Shown: positions 11,600 through 21,289 of the stretch, piece after piece
Layout of the letters: the number at the start of each line of letters is the position of its first letter
How positions within the stretch are numbered: the first letter of the stretch is position 1
NCBI RefSeq assembly: GCF_028372415.1
Contig: NC_092872.1
Coordinates: 393,164,853 to 393,228,852 of the forward strand
Origin: Notamacropus eugenii
Taxonomy: Eukaryota > Chordata > Mammalia > Diprotodontia > Macropodidae
DNA: 64,000 nt
Direction of reading: 5' to 3'
Notes under the pieces: model-generated
The model's input: the letters and a program-made list of their open reading frames with translations, nothing else
Databases searched by the model: none
Told to the model about the DNA's origin: nothing
Program-made: the position numbers and the translations under genes

Positions 11600-12171
11600 A
11601 ACCTTTGTAATCAAGAGATGGAGATGACTCTATCTGATGATTCCCAAAGCTACCTATCTTGTCCTCTACCCCCTTGCTGACCTCCAATTTCACATCTCCA
11701 ACTGCTTTTCAGATATTTCAAACAGCATGCCCATATCTTAATTCCAACATGCCCCAAAATGGACTCATTAATTTTCCCTCTAAACCTTGCCCTACCAACT
11801 TCCCTATTACTGTCAAAAGCAACACCATCTTCCCAGTCCCTTAGACTCATAATCTAGGTGTTATTCTCAAATTCTTAATATTTCTCACCTTCTCATACCC
11901 CATATACAGTCTGGTGCCAAGGCCTTTAGATTTCATCTTCAAAACATCTTTCAATATACCCCCTTCTTTCCTGTAAATTGCCATGACTCTAGTGCAGACC
12001 TATGTCACCTCAGGTTTGGCCTATTGCAATGGCCTGCTCATTAGTCTTCCTGCCTTTAAGAAGACTATCCGCACTTCAACCCATCTTCCATTCAGTCATC
12101 AAAGTCATTTTGCAAAACTGCAGATCTGACTGTGATACCTTCCTACTTATAAAATCCAGTGGCTCTCTGTA
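11600..12171 (+). mobile_element. L2 LINE, segment 5' of an LTR insertion
   Basis: L2 motifs run in order: CCAATTTCACATCTCCAACT, GACTCATTAATTTTCCC, TAGGTGTTATTCTCAAATTC, CAGGTTTGGCCTATTGCAAT, GCAGATCTGACTGTGATACC, AAAATCCAGTGGCTCTCTGT. The element is interrupted exactly after this last motif and resumes at 12626. Confidence 0.85.
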
Positions 12172-12172
12172 G

Positions 12173-12625
12173 TGCCAATGTGATATTCACAGCAACTATG
12201 GCAGCTATGAATATGCCAGCACAGTTCCGAATCACAAAATATAACAGACACTCCATGTGGAACACAAAACAAAACATTTATTCAAATATCAGAAAACCAA
12301 ATCCAGCATAGCAACAAAGAAATCCATATACAATAACAATACAGGGGCACTACTATTCCCAAGCCTTTCTTCTGTTTGACTTCCCACAAACCAACTCCCT
12401 TAAACAAATCACAAACAGGCTCCCTTGAACAAAATCACAAACAAGCTCTCCCACTCTTGGTAGTTGCTGCCTGCTCTCTCTTTTCCAGCTCTGACTGCTC
12501 TAACTCACTTCCTGCTCTACCTGGTCAGCTAACTCCTACCATCACAGGCTCCATGTGACTCAAACTCAGGTTGCATGGGACTGTTAAAGGATGAGAAAGA
12601 TCTTCCAATTTAAATTATCATTACA
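12173..12625 (-). mobile_element. Solo LTR of an endogenous retrovirus-like element
   Basis: A 453-bp unit reads TGTAATGATA...ATTGGCA on the minus strand, so it has TG/CA ends. An AATAAA signal lies about 120 bp from its 3' end. CTCTGTA occurs on both sides (12165-12171 and 12626-12632), consistent with a target-site duplication, and the host L2 is collinear across it. No internal region or second LTR is present, so this is a fossil solo LTR. The family is not identified. It must be younger than the L2 it split. Confidence 0.7.
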
Positions 12626-13125
12626 CTCTGTATCACCTCTGGGATCAAATGCTAAATCCTCTTCTTTGGCATTCAAAGCCCTTCAAAACCAAACCTCTTC
12701 CTTCTTTTCAGTCTTCTTACACCTTACTCTCCAGCATGTACTCTTCAATCTGGTGACTTTGACTTCCTTGCTATATCTAGAACAAAACTCTCTATCACTT
12801 GGCTCTGAACATTTTCTCTGGTCTTCTTCCAAGCCTAAAATGTTCTACATCCTCATCTTTACCTGTGGGCTTCCTTGGTTCCCTTCAAGCCTCAGCATAA
12901 ATCACATCTTCTATATGAAGTCTTTCCCAACTCCATCCTTAATTCTAGTGCCTTCCATATTATAATTATTTCCCATTTTTCTTCAATATAATTTGTACAT
13001 ATGTAGTTGTTCATTGTCTTCTCTATTAATTTGTGAGCTCTGTGAGTTCAGTGACTGTCTTTTGCCTCTTTTTGTATCTCTAGCACTTAGCACAGTTCAT
13101 GGAACATAGTAGATGCTTAAATATT
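12626..13125 (+). mobile_element. L2 LINE, segment 3' of the LTR insertion
   Basis: It resumes with CTCTGTATCACCTCTGGGAT, then CATTCAAAGCCCTTCAAAAC, ACACCTTACTCTCCAGCATG, CTCATCTTTACCTGTGGGC, TTGTGAGCTCTGTGAGTTC, and the terminus AGCACTTAGCACAGTTCATG followed by TAGATGCTTAAATATT. With 11600-12171 it is a single L2 copy. Confidence 0.85.
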
Positions 13126-13554
13126 TCTCAAGGAGAGAGGGGAGAAGAAAGTAGAGTAAAGCAAACTCACAAAGTAATAAAAAAGGGCAGTATGTTCAGT
13201 GTTCTATAGCTTTACTAATCCATTTCTGAAAAAAAGGAAGGCATATTTTTTCCCCTCTCCTTTAGGTCAAACTTGACCATTATAATTATAGGGATTTCAG
13301 TTTTATTTTTTCATCCTTTCATCTACATTTTTGTAATTGTTATTCATGTTTCTTTCCTGCTTCTATATACTTCACTTTGCATTAGTTCTATACCTTTAAT
13401 ATGAATCACTTCTTTTGGTATAACAATATTCCATTCAACTTCTTTCAACATGAATTCCTTTGCCTCATGTAATATATAGGATTTTACTTTTAGAAAGGCT
13501 AATTTTCATTCATCATAAAAAATAAAGAAAAAACTTTTCAATGAGTTCCTTTGC
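13126..13554. other. Unassigned stretch
   Basis: A purine-rich start (GGAGAGAGGGGAGAAG), then AT-rich sequence with no recognisable feature. Confidence 0.45.
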
Positions 13555-13705
13555 ATTCAGTTCAATTCACCAAATTTTTTAAAATGTCTACTATATGACA
13601 GTCACTAGGCATACAAAACCAAAAATTTTAAATATATATGTGTGTGCATGTGTGTGTGTATGTGTATTAAAGGAACAATCCTTGCTCTTAGGTATTTTGC
13701 ACTTT
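13555..13705 (-). mobile_element. L2-type 3' end with internal TG repeat
   Basis: TGTCTACTATATGACAGTCA and GGCATACAAAACC, then a TATATGTGTGTGCATG block (about 13631-13668), then ATCCTTGCTCTTAGGTATTT. This is the reverse-oriented L2 terminal order, split by a grown microsatellite. Confidence 0.55.
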
Positions 13706-14285
13706 CCTGGAAGATCTCCAGATGCTATGACTCTACAATGTAAGTGAGATTCCAACATTATTTTGGATAATACAAAATATCACAAAGCCATTTGAATTCC
13801 TAGTATTAGATAATTTTTCTATTGGAGGAAGACTTAAAAACACTCTGTTTAAAATAAGCAAGGTCAAGCACCCATTATATCTGCAATGAAAAGCTTCAGA
13901 ATTTTCTCCTTAGCTGGCAGCCATCATGCGCTATCACTCTCAGATTAAAAGCCATCTGAGCAGGCAGATACCAAATCAAATGATTTCCAAATGACTTAAC
14001 ATATCCCTAGCTGGAAGCAAGTCAGTCCTTGTAGAAGAAAATTGAACCTTCATTTTTGTAATACAATGTGAGATTCAAGGCCTCTTAGGAACTTTCTGAA
14101 GTGTGGCATAAGTGACTTTTAACAGTTTAATGTAGTTTATCCTAGAGAAGATAGATTTCTTATGACTAAGGGGACTTGGCTGAAGATATCAGTTGAAAGG
14201 CATCATCAGATATTAGCAGAAGATACTGGTATGTCAAATATTAATAAAGGAACTTCAATGTAGGTGACAATTCAAAAAATTCTTT
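13706..14285. other. Unassigned stretch
   Basis: No gene or named repeat recognised. Confidence 0.45.
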
Positions 14286-14875
14286 CATTTATTCACTCAA
14301 TGAACAAGAATTTATTAAAGTGCCTACTAAGTGCCAAACACTGAGCTAAGTATTTAGGAGATACATAGGGGGGACAAAATGAAAATTCCCTTCTTTCAAG
14401 GAATTTCCTTTATTCCCCCTCCCTGGGATTGAGGGAGGGAAAGAAGGGAAGAAAAGAAACAATATGTAGTTGGAGAAGTATATACATATATATGTGCATA
14501 TGTTTATATATGGGTGTGTGTATATACACCCATATATAAACATATGCACATATATATGTATATATGTATGTATATACACACACATATGTGTATGTATACA
14601 TATACACACATACACATGCATACATACACACATATACATATATGTATACACAAAAAATATTTTGGGGACACACTAACAATCAAGATGATCAGCCTAGTTT
14701 TCCTATAGGAGATGACATGAGCTGACTTTTGAAAATGTGAGAAAAGTAGGAAGAGGTAGTACATTATAGGAAAACAGGAAGCCTTTGCAAAACCATGGAT
14801 AGGTGATACAATTCCCTTATGGGGAACAGCAAACATGCAAACATGCCAGTTGGTCTGAAACACAGAGTGGCAACA
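14286..14875 (-). mobile_element. L2 LINE, antisense, first segment
   Basis: It starts with the reversed tail (CAATGAACAAGAATTTATTA, GTGCCAAACACTGAGCTAAG), is interrupted by an alternating purine-pyrimidine block at 14470-14655, and continues with GAGATGACATGAGCTGAC and GGTCTGAAACACAGAG. It resumes at 15119 beyond a MAR1 insertion. Confidence 0.65.
14470..14655. repeat. Alternating purine-pyrimidine block with large palindrome
   Basis: TA/CA/TG-rich simple sequence. It contains a perfect inverted repeat: arms 14479-14517 and 14526-14564 (39 bp each) around an 8-nt centre, with further smaller palindromes up to about 14650. This symmetry produces mirror open frames on both strands (14346-15046 on minus, 14470-14708 on plus), which are not genes. 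Confidence 0.9.
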
Positions 14876-15118
14876 TAGGAGGCAGTTAGGTGGTTCAATG
14901 GAGAGAGCACTGGGCCGGAAGTAAGGAAGACCTTGGTTTAGATCTGGCCTCAGACTCTCATTAGCTCTGTGGCTCTGGAGAAGTGACTTAACTCTATTTG
15001 CCTCAGTTTCCTCATCTGTAAAATGAGTTGGAGAAGGAAATGGCAAACCACTCCAGTTTCTTTATGAAGAAAACCCCAAATGGTATCACAAAGTGTTGGA
15101 CACAATTCAATAACAACA
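14876..15118 (+). mobile_element. MAR1 tRNA-derived SINE, near full length
   Basis: The head is GGCAGTTAGGTGGTTCAATG with GAGAGCACTGGGCCGGAAG (tRNA box A region). Then come TTTAGATCTGGCCTCAGAC (box B-like) and CCTCAGTTTCCTCATCTGTA, and the MAR1-specific 3' part GAAATGGCAAACCACTCCAG, AAAACCCCAAATGG and GTTGGACACAATTC. It lies inside an antisense L2. GCAACATAG on the left and GCAACAAG on the right may be a decayed target-site duplication. Confidence 0.85.
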
Positions 15119-15325
15119 AAGAACAAACAGCAACAAGAATGTAGATAGTATCCCTGAGAATGTAGGCTACAATGAGATTTGGGAGGACTTTTGATACCAA
15201 AGAGAGAAGATTTCATTTTAACCTAGAGGAAAGAAGGAGCCACTTAAGTTTCTTGAGGACAGTGACAGAGTCAAGACTGCACTTTTGGAATCTCAGTTTG
15301 ACAGCTGTGTAAAGGATAGAATGTG
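15119..15325 (-). mobile_element. L2 LINE, antisense, second segment
   Basis: GAGCCACTTAAGTTTCTTGA, GTGACAGAGTCAAGACTGC and CAGTTTGACAGCTGTGTAAA match the reverse strand of L2 ('gggagccactggagtttattgag...tggcagctgaatggagg'). It continues the segment at 14286-14875. Confidence 0.7.
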
Positions 15326-15329
15326 GCTG

Positions 15330-15685
15330 CAGCTTCCCCCAGGCCCTCTTCTTTTCTCCCTCTGTAGCACTTCACTCAATAAATCACATCAGCTCCCATG
15401 GATTCAGTTATCACTTCTATAATTCTTAAATCTACTTACCTGGCCCTAGCATTTCTACTGTCCTCAGTGCTGCATCTCCAACTGCCTATTAGACATCTCA
15501 AACTACATGTCTTACAGTCATCTCAAATTCAATATGTCCAAAACAAATTTGATTACATCCACCACCACCCCCAATCTACCCTCTTCTCAATTTCCCTAAT
15601 ATTCTTGATGGTGCCATCACCCCCCAAGTGACCTTAGATCAAAATCTCAGTGTCATCTTCAACTTCTCACTCTCACTCTCTGTTA
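15330..15685 (+). mobile_element. L2 LINE, sense fragment
   Basis: CATCAGCTCCCATGGATTCA, CTCCAACTGCCTATTAGACA, AATTCAATATGTCCAAAAC and GTGTCATCTTCAACTTCTCA follow the central L2 3' portion. It sits head-on to the antisense L2 that ends at about 15325. Confidence 0.75.
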
Positions 15686-15734
15686 TAGTTAATTAGTTAC
15701 CAATGTTTTTTGGTTCCACCTCTAAAATATCCTC

Positions 15735-15783
15735 AAAAAGCGCTCCAGTTTAGTGTTGAAAGGGATTCTGGAGGTCATCTAAT
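15735..15783 (-). mobile_element. MIR-related SINE, part split by an LTR
   Basis: GTTGAAAGGGATTCTGGAGG and TCATCTAAT are the start of a reversed SINE ('ggaccttagaggtcatctaatccaacc'). The SINE resumes at 16358. Confidence 0.6.
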
Positions 15784-16352
15784 TGTAATGTTAATGGGAT
15801 TTATGTTAATAGGAGTTAAAGGTCTTCCTTGCCCATTAATAGGTCTCAGGTGGAGTCCATTAAGCAAAGTATGATTAGGGGAGGCTTGTTTTGTAGGAAG
15901 GATCACACCTTTTGTTAATTTCTAATGAGGTACTGGGTCATGAGGGTCACGATGCTCTCCAGCTCTGAAAAGTGTATATACACTCCAAGGTGAGGTTTTA
16001 CTTTGGAACTTATGCACTAGAAAAAAATTCATGTGTCAGATGAGACTCTGGGTAGCCATTAAGGGGCCCTTTGACTTTGAAAACTCAGATGTTGGTGCTT
16101 GTCTATCTGTAACTATGTATGTATATAATGGTGAGACAGTTGGATCTGTCTGTTGATCTGTGATGTACATTGCTTATGGTCAGAGATTTGGAAGCTCTAT
16201 TGGTCTTTATTTCTCTGTTTGTATTTTCTCTGTTGGTGGATGTAATTAAAGAAGATTGCTGACTCCTCAAAATTTGCTTTTCTTTTAGAAAGCAGATCTA
16301 AGAACCTATGCTAGCAGGCCATCCTGGATGTGTCAGGGTGCTTGATGCTATA
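15784..16352 (+). mobile_element. Solo LTR of an endogenous retrovirus-like element
   Basis: A unit of about 569 bp starts TGTAATGTTAATGGG. It holds a TATA-like GTGTATATACAC near 15975 and an ATTAAA-type signal near 16246. Its end lies near 16352. The flanking CTAAT (15779-15783) and CTAGT (16353-16357) suggest a 5-bp target-site duplication, and the flanking SINE is collinear across it. It has no internal region. The 5-bp duplication would fit an ERVL-like class, but the family is not recognised and the ends are my estimate. Confidence 0.6.
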
Positions 16353-16505
16353 CTAGTAAAACCCCAAATCCTCTGATTTACAAATGTGAAATTTAAATTC
16401 TAAAATGTTTGCATGATTGGGCAATTTCTCAGAAACAGTATGTTCCAGAGTCAAGATTCAAGTGCAGGTGTTCACATTCCAAATTCAGTCTTTATTCTAC
16501 CACAC
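16353..16505 (-). mobile_element. MIR-related SINE, remainder after the LTR
   Basis: CCCAAATCCTCTGATTTACA, a decayed core, then TTCAAGTGCAGGTGTTCAC and ATTCTACCACAC (the reversed tRNA head). It joins the piece at 15735-15783. Confidence 0.6.
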
Positions 16506-16507
16506 TC

Positions 16508-16797
16508 TCAAGGCTGAGATTTGAGTCCTGGTACTGACACTAATTATGTAGGTGACCTTGAGCAAAACTAGATCACCCTGACCTTTCATTTCTATCATTA
16601 GGGGAAATTGAAGTTCACTATTCCTATCTACCACACATAGGATTGCTGTGAAGAATTTTAATAAGAATATGTAAATAAATGAAAGTGTTTTTAAAACCCT
16701 AAAGTAAACTCAAAGACAAGGGATAATTGATGATGATTATGAAGTTGATGATGAGGTTGATAAGGTTAATGAGGCTGTTGATGATGATGACAGTGTG
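16508..16797 (+). mobile_element. MIR-type SINE followed by degenerate (GAT)n
   Basis: Sense remnants: GATTTGAGTCCTGGTACTGA, GTAGGTGACCTTGAGC, CACACATAGGATTGCTGTGA, AATATGTAAATAAATG. From about 16722 to 16797 it passes into TTGATGATGATTATGAAG-like imperfect GAT/GTT repeats. Confidence 0.65.
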
Positions 16798-16944
16798 GCT
16801 CTGGTTCTTAGGGAATAAAGTGAGTTCAGGGTAAAGATAAGTGGGAGAATGAGATTCAAACTTTGCTTAACCACAGTTAAACCTTCTAGTTGCTTAAATA
16901 GAGCTAGCCCTTACCAAAGTTTTGTTCAAGGAGAAAGGAGACAA

Positions 16945-17062
16945 AAAATGTAAAATTAAGTATTTATTACAGAGATGCTACGTACAAGGCACAGAGCCAT
17001 TCATTGAAAGGAGGATACAAAGAATTATGGTCCCTGCCATTTTAAGTAGTTCATAATCTAAA
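16945..17062 (-). mobile_element. L2-type 3' end
   Basis: AAGTATTTATTACAGAGATG, CAAGGCACAGAGCC, GGTCCCTGCCATTTTAAG and GTTCATAATCTAAAC are the reversed L2 terminal order. Confidence 0.6.
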
Positions 17063-17117
17063 CAGAACATATATCCAGGAGAATGCTGGCATTTTACTAA
17101 TTGGCTGCATCACTTTC

Positions 17118-17225
17118 CTAAGCTTAGAGAATCAACAAAACAGTAAGTTAAGCCCTGATTTGTAGCATTTGTCAATTTCTGAGGTATATGTGCTCATACT
17201 GAAAATTTAGCAATTGATTCTTAAA
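17118..17225 (+). repeat. Unclassified dispersed repeat B, copy 1
   Basis: GAATCAACAAAACAGTAAG, AGCCCTGATTTGTAGC, GAGGTATATGTGCTCAT and GAAAATTTAGCAATTGATTC recur in the same order and orientation at 24908-25045. This is probably an old interspersed element. I cannot name it. Confidence 0.55.
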
Positions 17226-17277
17226 ACTGGCACCTGATAACTCCACCACATCCTTACCTACCTACCTCCCTTCTCCC

Positions 17278-17317
17278 CTTCTCTCTCTGTTGCTCTCTGT
17301 CTCTCTGTCTCCCTCTG

Positions 17318-17379
<62 letters not shown>
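17278..17379. repeat. (CT)n microsatellite
   Basis: Imperfect CTCTGT units, then about 50 bp of pure CT ending at 17379. Confidence 0.95.
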
Positions 17380-17384
<5 letters not shown>

Positions 17385-17514
17385 ATCTATTTTCCTATAT
17401 ATCTACACACATGAGAAGAAAATGAATCATTAGGATGTATGTTATTGAAACCATCCTGTATTTTCTGCCCTTTATTAAAAAAAATCAGATATCTTTTAAA
17501 ATAAATGATGAAAA

Positions 17515-17785
17515 TATAACAAAAATAATAATAATAAATAGTATTTATATAGTGCTTTAAAATTTATAAAATGCTTTGCAAATACTTTCTCATTTTTGTC
17601 CTTATAATAACCTTGGAAGGTAGGTATTATTATTATCACATTACAGATGAGGAAACTGAGGCAAATCGAATCTATAAAATATGCTCTGGGTCACATAGTT
17701 GATAAATGTCTGAGGTCAGATTTGAGTTCAGGTCTGCCTGACTCCATGCATAGCATTCTATTTTTTTTCTCTACCTAGTTTCCTC
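17515..17785 (-). mobile_element. MON1/MIR-type CORE-SINE
   Basis: AGTATTTATATAGTGCTTTA, AAAATGCTTTGCAAATACTT, CATTACAGATGAGGAAACTG, GTCTGAGGTCAGATTTGAG and TCTGCCTGACTCCATGC give nearly the whole reversed SINE. The tRNA head at about 17720-17785 is the least preserved part. Confidence 0.8.
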
Positions 17786-17939
17786 ACATGTTGCAGTTAT
17801 CCTGTAGGGTAGGAGTGGAAATTAAAGGGAATGAAGAAGAAAGTTATTTTGAAAGACTTCCAAAAATATCATAGAATCCTGAAATATAAGAAGTCTTTTT
17901 TAAAAATTCACTTTAGCTAGAGAGTAATAGATCCATTTA

Positions 17940-18095
17940 TCAATCAAACATTAAATTTACAAATGGGTTACCATGTATCATTCACTTTGGTATGCACTGG
18001 GGATACGAAAACAAAAACACAAACACTGTCCCTGTCTTCAAAAAGCTGTAATATAAAGGGGGACGCAACATGCAAACAAATATATATGCACAATT

Positions 18096-18149
<54 letters not shown>

Positions 18150-18660
18150 GCTAAATCCCAGAGGAAATGCACTGGAGCATAAAGAATGGAGAACAGAAAA
18201 AAACCTCTTATAGGAGGCTTGATTTCATTGGAATCACGAAAAACATCAAAAATGAGGAGTGAAAACAGTACAGGTATGAAAGACAGTCAGTGAAAAAGTA
18301 TAGAGTAAGGAGAGGGAATGTCATGTGTGAGGAACAGACTCTGAAACATAGAATAAATGGAAAAGGGCAAGATGTAAGAAGACTGAAAAGGTAGGAAGGG
18401 ATCAAGTTGTGAAAGAATTTAAAGTCAGATAGAATATAAGGCTATGTGAGTGGAGAGGAGTCTCATACAGATATGCTGTGAAGGTAGAAAAAACAACAGA
18501 GACAGATTGCATTTGTGGGATGAGTGAGAATAAATATAGCCAAGGATAATATCAGGATTTCTAAAATTTTTTTAAAAACTTTTTTAAAGATTTCAAGTTT
18601 GGGTAACTTGAAGGATGGTGGTGCTTTGGGTAATAATAGAGGAGTCAGATGAGAAGGAAT
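17940..18660 (-). mobile_element. L2 LINE, antisense, with (CA)n(TA)n
   Basis: A reversed tail (GTATGCACTGGGGATACGAA, CACTGTCCCTGTCTTCAAAA) is followed by a compound repeat at 18100-18149. It then runs on with GGAATGTCATGTGTGAGGAA, GTAAGAAGACTGAAAAGGTA and GAAGGATGGTGGTGCTTTGG. These are antisense L2 3' sequences in the correct order. Confidence 0.75.
18100..18149. repeat. (CA)n(TA)n compound microsatellite
   Basis: About 31 bp of CA repeat followed by about 19 bp of TA repeat, lying inside the antisense L2. Confidence 0.95.
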
Positions 18661-18749
18661 ATCATTATTTCTACTTACATAAATAATAAAATATTAACTT
18701 CTGGTAGAGAATTATTACTATGTATTCCTGATATTGAGATAAATGACTC

Positions 18750-18870
18750 CCTTCAATTTTGAATTCTGGCTCTGTCATTACCAGTAATGTAATCTTAGGA
18801 AACACCAATTAATTGCTCTGAGCTATGGATGACTTGTTTTCTTCTCACATGAATGTAGAGAACATTAAAC
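18750..18870 (+). mobile_element. MIR fragment (tentative)
   Basis: ATTCTGGCTCTGTCATTACC, TAATCTTAGGAAACACC and TTAATTGCTCTGAGC resemble the middle of a sense MIR. It is too decayed to be firm. Confidence 0.4.
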
Positions 18871-18889
18871 ATGACTACCATTAATAGAC

Positions 18890-19312
18890 AGGACCACCAC
18901 ACTCTTGTTGATCTGGTTATTTGCTTCAGTAATGTCCATCTTAATCCACTAATAACTGCCTTTCATGTGCAACTCTTGTCCATCTAGGTCTACCAAAGAA
19001 GATTCAACCAGCATATGAGGGTCCTTGATTATTCTGACAATGCCAGAATACAAGATACCAGTAGGGAATGTTGGCTGCGTATTAGCTATCCCTTGTACTG
19101 ATCATAGATCAGTCAATTTTCTTTTTAAACCACAGGCTTATTTGACAACATCCTTCAAATGGCTTCTCCTACAGAATTCCTTATCTGGAATGTATACCAG
19201 GCGACCCACACCCACCTACTGTTCCCCTTCCCATCACTTTTTTGTATGGTCTCCAACTTCATTGCTTCAGAGACTGTAGTCATCCATGTCTGGCTGCCAT
19301 ACAGCATTATCA
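18890..19312 (-). mobile_element. LINE ORF2 C-terminal remnant, RTE-like (tentative)
   Basis: On the minus strand, near 19310-19270, the translation reads AVLPALLYGCQTWTT-like sequence, close to the 'YGCETWT' motif near the end of RTE-type LINE ORF2s (the first residues are inferred across decayed bases). Further upstream the match fades. The whole segment is badly decayed and the clade is uncertain. Confidence 0.4.
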
Positions 19313-19385
19313 ATCAGTCAACAAGTATTTATTAGTCATCTTTTAAAGTCTGTTGCAGACACTATTTCAGGCCCTGTGGACACAA
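19313..19385 (-). mobile_element. L2-type 3' end (fragment)
   Basis: AGTCAACAAGTATTTATTAG and GACACTATTTCAGGCCCTGT resemble the reversed L2 tail. Confidence 0.5.
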
Positions 19386-20270
19386 TTATTTAGAGGGAAA
19401 CATGAACATGCCTTTTTTTTCTACTTTTCTTTACTAGAAAATGTGATCTTTCCTATCCTTTATTATTTATAATAAATTATTTTCTCTTCAGTGCATACCA
19501 AGTACAGTAGAGTGTTTCCAGTTTATGGACAGGTGAACTACAATATAAAGTAGTTAAGAGAATTGTCCAACTATTCCCCAAAGAAGATAAGAATAAGAGA
19601 AATATGCTTCTCTATTCTTTGCTTCTGTTCCCACGTAATGCCACTTCCACTCCCAACACAAATACATTATTTCTGTTTCTGTAATGGAACTCTGTGCACT
19701 CTGGATATTGAGATGCAGTGGACCAAGAGGTGCCCTTTTAGTATTCAGTTAACATTAGATCTAATATTAAGTTAAAACATCCCAAGTGTCCTTAACATGT
19801 TCTCCCTGCCCATGTCTCTCTGTATAAATTGAATCAAAAGAAGTGCTGACATTTGTCAGCTTGGGATTTTTATCTTTGCTGATGGACAGATTCTAGCACT
19901 TAGTTTTATGATGTAACAGAGTCTATTTTAAGACTTAGCACTTGCCCTCTTTCCTGCCCATCCACAGAGAAGAGGGTCTGCAATCAAACATCAGCAAACT
20001 TTATTTGTGCAGTTTTCTCATCCACTTTAAAGATCCGTCACCAAAGAGCTGACAATAGAGTATGTCTGTGACAAGGTTGCATGTTACTAACCTATATTAT
20101 AGTAAATTAACTGCTTTCTGGCCACCTGTCTATTTCTTCCACTTGGAGTCACAGACTGTATCACACTTAATCCACTACATTACTATAATGTTAACCACAT
20201 AATACCCAGTGGACATTAGTCATGAGGTAAACATTTCACAAACTTAACACAGAAACCTCATATCCAAATA
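19386..20270. other. Unassigned stretch
   Basis: No repeat or gene recognised. The 70-codon plus-strand frame at 19563-19775 has no known domain. Confidence 0.45.
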
Positions 20271-20274
20271 ATAG

Positions 20275-20565
20275 TTGCTGAAATTAACTTTAGTGCTCAC
20301 AAAGCACTTTACACACATTATATTAGTTGAGTCTTACAACAATTCTATGATATCATTAATATTGTTATTATTATTCCCATTTCCCTCCCAACCCAAGGAA
20401 ATGAGACTTAGAGAGATCAAGTGACTTGCTTAGCACAGTGCCTGACACATAGTAGTATTGACTAGCTGATTTGTCCATGATCATCCAGCTGGATGGGTTT
20501 GGAGGTGGGATTTCAACTCAGGCCTTCTTAGTTCCTTGTTAAACACTACAATGCTCTATTGCCTC
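20275..20565 (-). mobile_element. MIR-type CORE-SINE
   Basis: CTCACAAAGCACTTTACAC, GAGATCAAGTGACTTGC, TTTCAACTCAGGCCTTCTTA and CACTACAATGCTCTATTGCC give a reversed SINE. A short CACAGTGCCTGACACATAGT piece near 20437 looks like an L2 tail embedded in it. Confidence 0.7.
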
Positions 20566-20934
20566 TTAGAAACAAGAAATATATTAAGTAATCCTAAAAT
20601 GTCAAGTATTTTCATGGTTTCTATTAAAGCCTTGTTGAATAGAATTGTATTAAAGATGGGTCATTTTGGTTCCAATCCATTGGTTATTCAAATACCTGCA
20701 AAAGAAAAAAGAAAACTTATTGAAAGACCGTCCAACATATTAGACAGTTTCCTGGTGAGAGTCCTGTTAATCATGTCATGAAAGTAATTTTCTTATTAGA
20801 AGTAAGGCAAAAGAAAGAAAAAAAAAGAACTCCTAAACTTTGTAAATCAAACCAAAATCTGTATCAGAGGGGAGAATGGACACAGCCTATTATAAGCCCG
20901 TAGCTCTCTTCCAGGCATATTTTAATTAGCCATT
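20566..20934. other. Unassigned stretch
   Basis: No recognisable feature. The 81-codon frame at 20536-20781 has no known domain and starts inside the preceding SINE. Confidence 0.45.
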
Positions 20935-21165
20935 CATAGAATCTTAGGACCATAGTCTCAGAGATAAAAAAAAAAAAAAAGACATCAGAAGACATTGAGA
21001 CTAGCCCTCCCCTCCATTGTTTTATAGATGAGGTAAGTGAGACCTAGAGAGGTAAATAAATTACCCAAGATTATACAGGCCACAAGTGGAAGGATCAAGA
21101 TTTGAACCCAGTTCCTTTGACTTTAAAGCCTAAGTTGTTCCACTGTACAACACTGCATCTCCTAT
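20935..21165 (-). mobile_element. MIR-related SINE
   Basis: GAATCTTAGGACCATAG, an A run of about 15 at 20967, TTTTATAGATGAGGTAAGTG, GACCTAGAGAGGTAAATAAA, AAGATTTGAACCCAGTTCC and CCACTGTACAACACTGCATC give nearly a complete reversed SINE. Confidence 0.75.
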
Positions 21166-21289
21166 CTATTCATCTCTATATGTTTATGTGAGTCCATTCC
21201 CTGGCATTGGTCCCTCACCTTGCAGAAAAAAACATAAACAGTCCATGAGTGAACGAGAAATTGTCTCAGAATCAATTTCATATCATCAT

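Noticed and set aside
14346-15046. Open frames up to 180 codons on minus, and mirror frames on plus, near 14.5 kb
   Set aside because: The tyrosine/isoleucine/cysteine/histidine-rich peptides are translations of TA/CA/TG simple repeat. The mirror pairs come from the perfect inverted repeat. The rest is MAR1 and L2 sequence.
14876-15118. tRNA gene (box A and box B-like sequence)
   Set aside because: The tRNA-like head is attached to a MAR1 SINE body and has no cloverleaf with anticodon arm. The same holds at 42636 and 63041.
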